The notes under the pieces are model-generated. The model was not told the origin of the DNA, did not search any database, and worked only from the letters and a program-made list of their open reading frames with translations. From Paramecium tetraurelia (taxonomy: Eukaryota; Ciliophora; Oligohymenophorea; Peniculida; Parameciidae), in contig NW_001799643.1 of the NCBI RefSeq assembly GCF_000165425.1, positions 218,886-282,885 on the forward strand: a stretch of DNA of 64,000 bases, read 5' to 3'. The first letter of the stretch is position 1. Each line of letters starts with the position of its first letter. Of the stretch, positions 50,485 to 61,200 are shown piece after piece. The position numbers and the translations under genes are program-made.

Positions 50485-52032
50485 ATGCAATAAACTTATA
50501 ACCCAGATGAAAGAATTAATATTGAGTTATTTTTGGCTGCAAGGTAATTACCTAATCTCGAATTCTTCTCAAAAAGTGATCCGTATTTGGAACTCTATTA
50601 TTTACTGCCCGGGTAACAAGAAGTGTTTCTGGGGAAAACTGAAGTGGCTGATTGTAATTTGGATCCTAATTGGGAATAAACATTTAGTGTGGAATATTAG
50701 CCAGATCTGACATAGATATTAAGATTTTAGATATTTGATTAAAACAGAATGGGAAGAGAATTTATGGGAGATGCGCAAACGACTATAAAGGACATTATGT
50801 AATAGAAAAATTCTTTAATCTCTCTCTAAATCAAAAAATTTGAGAAAGAAGCAGGAATATTAATTTGTAAGGCTGTAAAATTTAAAGAATCTAACCATTT
50901 TGTTTAATGGTAATTTTCTGGAATTAATCTTAAAAAGATGGATGGGATATTTGGTAAGACTGATCCATTCCTTAAGTTTTATTTGTTTACAGAGGGAGTA
51001 TGGTGTCATGTATACTAAACTGAATATCTAAAAGATAATCTCAATCCTTAATGGAGAGAATTCGAAGTTTCTCTCTAAAGATTGTGTTTCAACGATGAAA
51101 ATAAAAAGTTTAAAGTTGAATGCGTTGATAAACATGAAAAAGGCAAGTATAATTAGATAGTTGGATCATTTGAGACAACAATAGATGAGATATTTAATAA
51201 AAATATTGATTCATTTTAATTAATCTAACCAAAAGGAGGACCAGCAGGAATAATTAAAATTGTAAATAAAAAAAGGATACATAAACCTAATTTTGATGAT
51301 TTCATAAATTAAGGAACTACTTTTAATATTATCATTGGAATTGATTACTCTTCTCACAATGGCGTGCCTTAATTTCCTGATTCTTTACACACCTATATTG
51401 AAAAGAACAATATTTATCAACAAGCATTAAATGATATTGCTAAAGTCTTAGAAGGCTATAACATTAAAAAATTACTGGCTCTGTATGGAATGGGAGCTGA
51501 GCCTCAATTTTCTAATTATAATGGCAATGGGTATCAAACTCTTTTCCCTTTAACAGGAAACTTCTAAAACCCATAAGTAATTGGCTATCAAGAGGCTGTC
51601 AAAACTTATTAAAATAGACTTCGAGAAATAGTTTTTAAAGGGGATCTCTAACTTGAAGACTTTATTAAATATGTTTAAACAATAGCTGAAAATAATGCAA
51701 CCAAACTAATTTATACAATCGCTGTGATTTTAGGATAGGAACAAATAACAGATTTAAAATAAGTGTAGAATCTAATTTTAAGTGGTATAGTAGATTATTA
51801 TATGCTAGGTTCGAAGTTACCCTATTCTTTGATATATGTTGGAGTTGGAGATAATGATTTTAAGGAGATTAAATAGATTACTCATTTTATAGACTCTTAA
51901 GATCCACCAATTAGAAATAACTTCAGCTTCTATTAGTATCAGGAAAATCTTGCTTCATGCATACTTAAAAAGCATTTGATGAATGATTTACCTAAATAGG
52001 TTGTTTCATATCATTAATAATTAATTTTGTGA
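50485..52032 (+). CDS. copine, 515 aa
   Basis: A calcium-dependent phospholipid-binding protein. One intronless frame of 516 codons, ATG 50485 to TGA 52030-52032. The C2A domain covers about residues 5-125 (KSDPYLELYY, NPQ/NWEQTF-type loops). C2B covers about 135-265 (GINLKKMDGIFGKTDPFLKF, NPQWREFEVSL). A copine-type von Willebrand A domain spans about 280-505, with FNIIIGIDYSSHNGVP, a YGMGAEPQF segment, and PYSLIYVGVGDNDF. The order C2-C2-vWA and the length match the family closely. The metal-binding DxSxS motif of vWA reads DYSSH. It lies about 100 nt downstream of the VPS9 gene on the same strand. Confidence 0.93.
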
Positions 52033-52499
52033 TTAGTTTAGAATGTACTATTAAATATCTAAAACAAAATTATATTTTCATACTTTAATTTTGTTTGCCT
52101 TTGTTCTGGCAAGCTTCTCTTTCAAGAAAAATAAATAAGACACATCTTTAATGCCACGATAGTGTTAATCAATTTTTATTGATGCACTTTATTTGATATT
52201 TCATTATATATCAAAACGTTTATTATGTGTTTATTATTGAATCTAATTCCAAGTCTAGAATATTATTATAGAAATAAATTACCTAAGTTTTATTTTATTT
52301 TTTATACCTTTATTAAAAATTTCAATTAATATGCAAAAAACTTAGATTTTCTGTTTCTTTTGGCCTTTTAGGTTTTTGGCTTTTGTACATTTAAAAATAC
52401 AATATATTATCTTCCAAAATAAAGATTTGAGAATATGAGTTGGATCAAATAAAATTATATTAACAAAAAATTTGAAAACTCTAATAATATATCTATCTC
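52033..52499. other. intergenic, AT-rich
   Basis: Spacer of about 470 nt; the minus frame is open but compositionally like noncoding DNA. Nothing further recognised. Confidence 0.5.
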
Positions 52500-53059
52500 A
52501 AATATTTAATGAGCCAATACTAATTCTTTTAAAATTTTAGATAAATAGAAAAGTAATATCACTAAAGATTTAGAAAAAGTTATAGGAAATAAATATATAT
52601 CTTAAATATAGCGTTTATATACTATTCCACCAATCAATCTAGCAGTAAAACTTCCTATTAGAATTACCCAATAAGGATCAAAATAGTATAACAAACCAAA
52701 AAAGAACAAGCCTACACCTTATAAGAATATGCCAATAACCATTATTTTCTATCTATTATCCTATGGTTTAGCATATTTTTATCATTGGTTATTACTTTTC
52801 CTAAAATCAAGGGAAGAATAAATTGTCCCAAAGGATTAGCTGCAAATACAATACCTATGATATTTTCAGAAAGTTCTTAGATTTACACCAGAAAACTTAA
52901 ATTTAATCACTATAATCTATTTACTGTAACAAATTATGGGTAAAATGGTACAATGATTGACATAGCAAGATTACGAACTAAATCGCATGTGAATAGAAAA
53001 TGCCCAATAAAATTAAATAAAAACATATGGCTTGACAAAGAATCAAGCAATAATTTCAT
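52500..53059 (-). pseudogene. truncated MFS transporter pseudogene
   Basis: The minus strand from ATG 53059 encodes a first membrane helix followed by LAMSIIVPFYPQFVT, then SENIIGIVFAANPLGQFILP and, after a 35-nt putative intron, NRQKIMVIGIFLQGVGLFFF and a loop resembling MFS helix 4 (GSFTARLIGG). These are the N-terminal features of a major-facilitator transporter, including a motif-A-like GK...RQK. An in-frame TGA at 52909-52907 cannot be removed by a consistent intron. No sequence for the remaining eight or so helices follows. It is therefore a fragment or decayed gene. Confidence 0.65.
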
Positions 53060-53833
53060 CAAAGTTCAAATCAATAAAGACATTAAAGAATATATAGCTT
53101 GTAAATTAATATATCTAATCATGAAAGTGGCTTTGATTAATAATGTAACCTTTAATATTAATAATATTCATAAAAATATTATGGCACTTTTCATAAGTCA
53201 TTGAAATAAACATATGTATGCTAGAATTAAAATCTGTTATTTTTCAGAATGAGAATGATGATCAATTCTTTGAATATTAAGATAAAAACAAAAGTTTTCA
53301 ATTAATTTTATTAAAATAGTAATTTTTATTTTCTAAAAATAGGTAAAAGATTAATTATTAAACATATGAACTCTCAAAATATATTTTTAATTCTATAATC
53401 CATTAGCATCTAGAAGCGACCCTTTATATTAAATATAGTATTTATCAAATTGATAAATTCTGTAGAAATTTACAAAAAAAGCAAAGAACAAAATAAGATA
53501 CAAAATATATATGATTATTGATTAACTTGCTCAGGTTTCTTACTTCTTGAAATGCTTTCATCCTAATAATTTTTGATTTAATCAAATATTATATTATGGC
53601 ATATTGCAATTCGTTTAATATATTAATTGAAGCGTAGAATTTTACTGAAAGCTCTAAGCTCCTCCATGTACTTAAACTCAAAATAAATAACAAATATGAT
53701 ATACAATAATTTTGTGACTAATATGTCGAATCAAAAATAAAGTGTAATCAAATACATTGTGATATTGTTCTTTTTTGATAATATATAAGGGGGATTAATA
53801 TCTTTTTGTTATTAATTATTTTTTATTTTAATA
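53060..53833. other. AT-rich intergenic region
   Basis: About 770 nt between the MFS remnant and the centrin gene. A plus-strand frame at 52953-53204 is the antisense of the MFS remnant and its upstream DNA and does not look coding. A G5 run lies near 53791 just before the centrin gene. Confidence 0.5.
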
Positions 53834-54439
53834 ATGGCAAGAAGAGGTCAATAACCACCACCATAATAACAATAAGCTCCACCAACTCAAAAAAATTAAG
53901 CAGGAAAATTCAACCCTGCTGAGTTTGTGAAACCAGGATTGACAGAAGAAGAGGTTTTGGAAATTAAGGAGGCTTTTGACTTATTTGATACAGATGGGTA
54001 TGTATTATTTAGATAATCTTAGTACTTAATCTATTGACCCAAAGGAATTAAAGGCTGCTATGACATCATTGGGATTCGAAGCCAAAAATCAAACAATCTA
54101 TTAAATGATTAGCGATTTGGATACAGATGGAAGTGGTCAAATCGATTTTGCTGAATTTTTGAAATTAATGACAGCAAGAATTAGTGAAAGAGATTCTAAA
54201 GCTGACATTCAAGTATCTAAAATAATAATAATTTTCATTAGAAAGTCTTCAATCTTTTTGATTCAGAAAGAGCTGGTGTTATCACTTTGAAGGATCTCAG
54301 AAAAGTAGCAAAAGAATTAGGAGAAACAATGGATGACTCCGAATTATAAGAGATGATTGACAGAGCTGATTCTGATGGGGATGCTTAAGTGACATTCGAA
54401 GATTTCTATAATATAATGACCAAAAAGACATTTGCATGA
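53834..54439 (+). CDS. centrin (EF-hand), 183 aa
   Basis: A calcium-binding protein of basal bodies and contractile cortex fibres. ATG 53834 to TGA 54437-54439; introns 53998-54022 and 54213-54241 leave 184 codons. A Gln/Pro-rich N-terminal tail of about 30 residues precedes four EF-hands. EF1 DTDGTQSIDPKE (residues ~52-63) is split by intron 1. EF2 [12 protein letters not shown] (~88-99) is canonical. EF3 [12 protein letters not shown] is degenerate. EF4 DSDGDAQVTFED is near-canonical. [13 protein letters not shown] and the ending MTKKTFA are centrin-like. In Paramecium the infraciliary lattice uses many centrins; this may be one of them. Confidence 0.92.
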
Positions 54440-54547
54440 TTCAAATCAATAACACATATAATATAACATAAATATATCAATCTTATTGATGATAAATATA
54501 AAAGAAAATACATGAATGTGAATACATATGTATGAACAATGTAAATC

Positions 54548-55621
54548 TCATTTATCTTTTTCTTCTCTAGGATCAATATACACAGCTGGGATCAAGCCTG
54601 CTCTATAGGTAGAAATAACCTTGTGAACAAGTTCAGATCTCTTGATCTTTGGATGATCGTTGAAATCTTATTATTAAAATTCTATGAAATCATTCGGAGA
54701 AGCAGGAAAACTATAATAATGACTATAAAATCCAGAACTACTCCATATCACCAAAGAGTACTCCTTTCCAGCTTAAATTTTTTGAGGAATCTTTAAAACT
54801 ATATCATAACACCTATCAATCACTTTTTCATTATAATGCTTTAAAGTTCTACTTTCCATGTATATGGCCTTTTTCAATAAGTTCTTTTTATGATAGAGGG
54901 CAAAGTTAAAATTAATAGGTTTTTTTTAATGATTATGCACATTTGAACAAAATAGTATAGGCTATTTAAAACCTAGCAATTTGAAGTTTCTAAATGCTGT
55001 GAAGATGGTCACAAATTACGCGCCTTATTCTAGTCTCCATGGCCAATTTTCCTCATTAAATGTTTTAAGTCTTTAGATTTCTAGTTTGTCTAACATAAGT
55101 GCGTTTTCAAACTTGTCAGGACTTGCAACTCTTATGTATTCTTCTGACTTTAATTTCTTTAGGGTTTATGGTGATTATTTATTTGCATCTTTATCTAGAA
55201 AAGGAAGACTATTTAAAGATGAAGGAAATTGAGGTTTTGAAAACTCAACAGGCGATTTGATAGCATCAATTACTCTTTGTAATTTTGATGAGATGGAATC
55301 CCTGAGAACCTAAAAAATCTAATACTTTTTCTTGAGGAAAGCACTTAATTGTGAAATTTCATTAGGAGGTTTCTCATACTTTATTTCCTATAGTTAGGTT
55401 GTTAAGTCATTTTCAATAGAATGAACCATCTTTTGTATGATAGCTTTGAATAGGGTTACAATACTAAGAGTTTCTTTTACAAAAACATTATCCACGAGAT
55501 ATGATATAGGAACTGTCTCATGTTCGTGTTTACATATTTTGCATATGCATCTAGTTTGACAATTGGGATCTACGCAAAAGTTTATAATATCTTCTTTATG
55601 CATAGAACAATACGGATTCAT
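54548..55621 (-). CDS. B-box-like zinc-finger protein, 357 aa
   Basis: Intronless frame of 358 codons, ATG 55621 to TGA 54550-54548. The first 40 residues carry a Cys/His cluster, CSMH, FCVDPNC, CICKIC, HEHE, spaced like a B-box zinc finger of TRIM-type proteins, followed by a coiled coil (about 60-150). The C-terminal half is a beta-rich domain (FRNFKLLGFKQPILFCSN, EYSLVIWSSSGFYSHYY) resembling galectin/PHR-like sandwich domains that often follow B-boxes in ciliates. No RING is visible, so E3 activity is not claimed. A frame extending upstream of this ATG looks noncoding. Confidence 0.8.
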
Positions 55622-55683
55622 AAATAATAAATATTTATAATTAAAAAAGAAACATTCAAAAAAAAAGTAATATTTAATTAGTA

Positions 55684-56223
55684 TCATATTTCCACTTTTT
55701 AATTAACGAATTCTTTTCTCATTATATAGTTACTTACCATTTTTTCTGGTTCTTATGCAGCAGAATAATAATTACAGATTCCAGGGATATATGGGAATGG
55801 ATCAGCAACTTTGTTGCTGAACATTAAATCTAAGAATAACTGATCAGCAATGTATTCTTAAAATAGCTCTTTAGATTCAGAATCATCTTTTATGGAATCT
55901 CTTAAGTCTTTAATTTTAATTTTTGATTATTTGTCTTTTTGTCTAAATTCTATTAACCTTTTAAACCCTTTTGGAATACTTTCATATCTTTTATTGTATT
56001 TGGTTTTTTTAATCCATTTAACAATGTTGTTCCCAATCATCTTTGGAAAATTCTTGTAATTGATGTCCTCTTGTTTAATGTTGATGGTCACAGCCTTGGT
56101 CACGTTAGTTGGTAAGTGTTGACCTTGATTGAAAAAGGATTATTCAAAATCTTCCTGATAATCTCCTATCTAATCATCATAATAAGAATGCTCTTCGAAA
56201 AGTGCTAAAAGTGATTAGTTCAT
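55684..56223 (-). CDS. unknown small protein, tandem paralogue 1, 179 aa
   Basis: Intronless frame of 180 codons, ATG 56223 to TGA 55686-55684. An acidic N-terminus (SYYDDQIGDDYQEDFEQ) is followed by a conserved block, YKNFPKMIGNNIVKW, a basic helix, and a second block, LFQEYIADQLFLDLMFSNKV then PYIPGICNYYSAA and a KMV ending. The two blocks recur in the neighbouring gene. It may be a helical DNA- or protein-binding module; no family is recognised. A GT...AG pair near the 3' end could shorten the tail. Confidence 0.75.
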
Positions 56224-56324
56224 TAATAGATAATTAATTCAAATTATCTGATTGAACAATGGTTAAAAAAAACGTGTAATTCTATTAAATATTGAAAAAC
56301 AAAAAATAATATTTTAAGATTATT

Positions 56325-56819
56325 TCATTTAATGATGTAGCTTCCAACCATTTTCTATGGTACAAAACTAGCTGCATAATAGTTACATATCCCAGTTATA
56401 TAAGCCAAAGGATCATTAATTTTAGGACTATAAATCAAATCTAATAGCAATTAATTTTTCAAATAAATTTGAAATAATTTCTATGATTCTCCATCTGATA
56501 GGCAAACCTGTCTCAAATCTGCAATCTTGAAACCTACTTATTGATGTGCCGTCTTTTTTTTGATCATTTCTTATATCCCTTTGGGATGTTTTGAGGAATT
56601 ATATGTGGCATATTTGCACAGATTATTTCCAATCAATTTTGGAAAGTTCTTCAAATTCCTTTCCTAACCTTTTTATTTTTTAATTGGTAACTATAATCCT
56701 TAGATTTTTTTAGTGTTTATTAAATTCTTATTATTAGATTGGGTTTCTTCAATAAATAGTTGTTCTTCGAGAAACTAATCTGTTGGTTTTATTTAATTCA
56801 CTTTTTACATAGAGATCAT
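56325..56819 (-). CDS. unknown small protein, tandem paralogue 2, 164 aa
   Basis: Intronless frame of 165 codons, ATG 56819 to TGA 56327-56325. It shares blocks with the gene 100 nt downstream: LKNFPKLIGNNLCKY, IADLRQVCLSDGESQKLFQ, LLLDLIYSPKINDPLAYI and GICNYYAA...KMVGSYI. Identity outside the blocks is low, so the duplication is old. Function unknown. Confidence 0.75.
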
Positions 56820-56949
56820 TTATTATTAATTAATAATGCTCTGCTTTTGATATATGAATCAATGCTATTTCTATTAATAAAATTTTTTAAAAATATATAT
56901 GTTAATTAAATATAAGTTTCAATTCTTATTATCAGTTAGAATAAATAGC

Positions 56950-57759
56950 CATTGGTATAATCTGCAACTTTCTATCATAGTCTAATCAAATGCAATTTTT
57001 TATTCTCTAAAAGGTAGATTTGACAAACAGGCAAATTCTTCATTTAGCTATAAGACAAATATTATGATATAAGTTTTATGTTTAGAATACATTTAACTTA
57101 ATTGGCTTCTTATAATAGGGTTTGGTATCTATTAAAAATTAATTGAAATAGTTTTCATCCATTTTTTAATAAAGTATATATTATCTTTGATAAATTAGAA
57201 ATAAGAAAGTAATTTAGAATCTAAAAAATCCTCATTCTGTCTTAAGGACTTTAAGAAATATTTATTGTAAAATTTAGAGGAAATTTCACTTACACAATTT
57301 AAATTATAAAATATCTATGAATCTTACATTAATGAAAGATTGGTAGAGTAATTTTCTATTGAAAAATGCTTCTTCTTGTGCTAATTCAACTATTAACAGT
57401 TAATCGACTATATCTTTATTACAAGAATAACTATTTTGAGTTTCTCGTCTAACTATAATTTGTATTGTATAGAATAGGATATTGCTTGATAATGTATTCA
57501 TCATTCTCTAGCTTTGATTAATCATCTGTTAGTATATGTTGCTAAATGCATTTTTTATAAAATATATTTTATATTGATCCTTGATTATTCGCAATTTAGT
57601 TCTTTGCAAGAAGCAACAATAGAATGTAAAAATGTATTTTATCAGAAAACTATTCAAACATTACAAGCTCACAAATCTTGTAGAAGTGCAAAACAATTTA
57701 TCTATTACTTCTCAGGATAAACAAAGAAAATAAAATATATGAATAACGCCATTTTATGA
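56950..57759 (+). CDS. probable gene, structure unresolved
   Basis: Two plus-strand stretches look like protein: about 57190-57480 (LKDFKKYLLQNLEEISLTQ, YINERLVEQFSIEKCFF) and about 57514-57759 (YSQFSSLQEATIECKNVFYQ, TLQAHKSCRSAKQF), ending at TGA 57757-57759. They are in the same frame but separated by TGA 57487-57489. Several GT...AG pairs exist, for example around 57120-57195, but I could not build one consistent model. It may be one gene with several introns, two small genes or a decayed gene. Confidence 0.35.
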
Positions 57760-58284
57760 ACTTTAAAATTAAATAAATCCCTTATTTAAATCACACTATT
57801 TATTACAGTTTTTTTTCCATAAGTCTAGTTTTTAAGCTAAAACACATTATTTAACTTCCTACTTCTAACAGCTCTTCAAAATTATAGTATTGTTTCTTTG
57901 AATAAAAGAAGACTGATAAGCTTTTTGTATTTATTCATTAATTATATCATAATATACATAAATTTGAATAAGAACACAAGTTAGGATAGTCTTTTTATTA
58001 TTAGAAATTTAGAATCAAAGTTTTCTTCTTAATTAGTAGCATACATAATCAACACATGTTAAGGTAGGGAAAAAAATTATGGAATTTATGAAAAAAATTA
58101 ATTACTTCCTTTTTAATTACTTGTTACATAATAGAATCAACAATTTAATAATTGATTTTGAAATAGTATCCTCTAATTAAAACAGATAAAGCTAAATAAA
58201 ATTCGTCAAAATTTGATTTCAAATCTGAAATAATTAATTATTACCTTCTCTAATTAAATTTGACAAATTTTATTTTATTTATTT
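57760..58284. other. intergenic, AT-rich
   Basis: About 525 nt upstream of the right NACHT gene; no frame, RNA gene or repeat recognised. Its promoter should lie here. Confidence 0.5.
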
Positions 58285-61200
58285 ATGCTTAAGTTGAGAT
58301 ATTTTCAATAATCTTTAAGAGGAGGAGGATCTGCCTTTTCTTCTACTAGTAATAGTCAGGGAGTACCCTAGAACATTTAAATTGAGGCTTAATTACATTC
58401 AACACTTTTAAATGCTTTTTTAGTTAACTTAAATAAAAGACTAGAGCAAATTGAACATATAAAAGAGATTATGAGCACCGAAGAAGGCAAAAGCGTGTTG
58501 AATAGGAACATTGCTTGGTTTTTGGAACTCGAACAATTATTTTGTTATTTCCAATTTCAGATTGACTTGGTCAAGAGACACAAATAAATTATCGAAAAGA
58601 CACTCTAATGTTTCTTAGAATTGGCATCAACAACAATCTAATGGGACAGGTCGATCGCTTTAAAAGTATTAAAAATTTGCAACTCATTCTCCAGATTAAT
58701 ATTTATTTTTTACTCTAATTCAAATGAAAGAACTCAGTAATAGCAGATAGATAGATTGACATAGTTAACGGTCAATATTACCAATTATGTTAATTTGGAG
58801 GGTGAAACATCTTTATTTTATAATGGGTTAATTTATGAGCTAACCTTGATCTAAGCCTGTATTAAGTATATACCAACCTAAGAGGAGTCACAACAAAAAA
58901 ATGATTCTGCTATTGCTATTCTTAAAGAACTTGTAAACTCAGCTGTTAATTTAAAACCATCTCCTGATTTAGCTAGTTCAATTTCAAAAGGGGCGTTATT
59001 TTTATATTAACAATATCAAAAGAAGAAATCAATGGAACAATTTCAGAAGTGCCTATTTTTAGAATAATTAAAATGGAATATCTTGATGAGTATTAAAGCT
59101 GGTGTATTGTTTAATGAAATAGAAGACAAAATTAATGATAATTACAATAAAATTATTAAATAAGGGAGTGATTGGGCTATTTAATATTCTTGGATTAAGA
59201 TGGCAAGTGAACTAATGGCATGCAAACCACAAATTACTAAAGTCAAGTTTTTAAGTTTATAATAAGGTTCAAATTAAGCGATGACATGGGAACAAGCCTA
59301 ATCAGATAATTTGATTAATGTAATCCATAAAGATTTTGAAATTGCTGAGATTATTGCAAAGAATTAAACATCAAATATTGGCATTAAATTATAAAGCATT
59401 TCTAGACAGTATTACAATCTCTAAAACTTTTTTATGAATGGAAATTAAGTCATACCTAAATTCATTGGTTACTATACCTTAGAATCAGGAAAAGATTAAA
59501 TAAAGTTAGATAATGAATCAAACCAAGATTATTTTAAGATGATATAAGCATTAAGACAAATACCTTTTGATAAAATTGCTTACAATTTCAATGAATTTTT
59601 AAATAAATTTTCAGCATATTTAGCTAGTTTTTATTAAATAGAACCTAAAACAATGGATTTTACAGATTTCCAATATCATTTAATATTAATTTAAGAACAA
59701 TATCAATCTTTGCTCAATGATGTGATTAAATTTTAGATTTCAAGGAATTATATAAATAATATTATTGAAATAATCTCTCCACTTTTAATAAAATCAGATG
59801 AACTTAACAAATAGCAAACAACAATATATCATAATTGTTTTTAGACTTTTCTATATAATTATTCTAAGATATAGAGCAAAAAGTAATTTGATAAGAAAAT
59901 TGATATTTATGATAAGCTTGTAAATTGGTTAAAACAAATAAATATAGTTTAAGAATAACAAATTAATTACTAAAAGCAATTTGGAAAGAAGTTGCCAGAA
60001 GACTGCTTTGCCTTATCAAAAATTTAAGAAAAACCCTTTTAAACGTAGTTGAATTATCTGATTTTTGCACTTTAATTTTGTTAAATATGGAATCAATAAG
60101 TGTCTCTACTTTCATCATTGTTTACAGCAGAACACATTATAATCAATAAATAAGTTATCATAACAAAATAAACTTAAGAGGATGAAATGAAATCTATATC
60201 AGATAATCTAATTGAAGAATTTATTAATAGGTAGAATGCTAATTTCGAATATCTCCATTCTATCTATTCAATACTTTAAATGTAATATGAATAATTCTTT
60301 GAATTAAAAGCATTGCTCTTTGATAATTTTTCTTTAGAAGATTTTGAAAAAATTTAAAAGAAATAAAAAATTGAATTCCTAATTGATTTAAAAATTGATT
60401 TCAATCTGTATTTTCAGTATTAAATCAATCAGCATCAATAATTGATTCAATTACTTGATAATCAAAATGAGATCCTATCTAATTAAATGAAGGAATATCA
60501 AATTAGAAAACTTAACTATTTTTGCTTTATATTTAACTTTTCTCTTATTTCAATAAATTAAATATTTAGCTTTAATTTAGATTCCATAAAGAAAATGGAA
60601 ATGTTAGTAGAATTCGTTAGCAGAAAAGACAACAAGATATTATAAAATTTTAAATCAAACTAAATAAAACTTTAAACTCAAATTGATCTATTGATAGCAT
60701 CTAAAGATAAGATATAATAATTTAGCAATATTGAATACGTAGAAAAAGTAAAGGAATTTGAAATTTCTGTCTAAGCCATTTAATAAGAATTGCTAATAAT
60801 AAATAATAGCGACTACAGAACTTAATTAGTTAATGAATTAAATAAATTTAATGAGTTCTTAGTGCATGCTAGAACAAGATAAAAAAATTAATTGGATTCA
60901 ACCATTGAAGCTCTAAAAACATGTACTTTAGAGTTCATTGATAAAATTGAAAATTTGTTTAAAAATTTGAAACAATCTTGGAAACAAGAATTGATTACTG
61001 AAATGAGTGAAAGCATAGATGAAAGAAAGCCAAATTAAGCTAAATTGTTAGAATTCACCAATAATTTCAAAAATTAAGTTTTGTAAGTGTAATAATCAAT
61101 TGAATTTTCTGAAGTAGACACATTGTAAAATTTGGTGGATTTAATGAGATTTACAGTTTAAAATAATACAATACATACTTAATGCGAAGATAAAATCTCT

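Noticed and set aside
52953-53204. Plus-strand frame of 83 codons as a gene
   Set aside because: It overlaps the MFS remnant in antisense, is AT-driven in composition, and shows no protein-like pattern.
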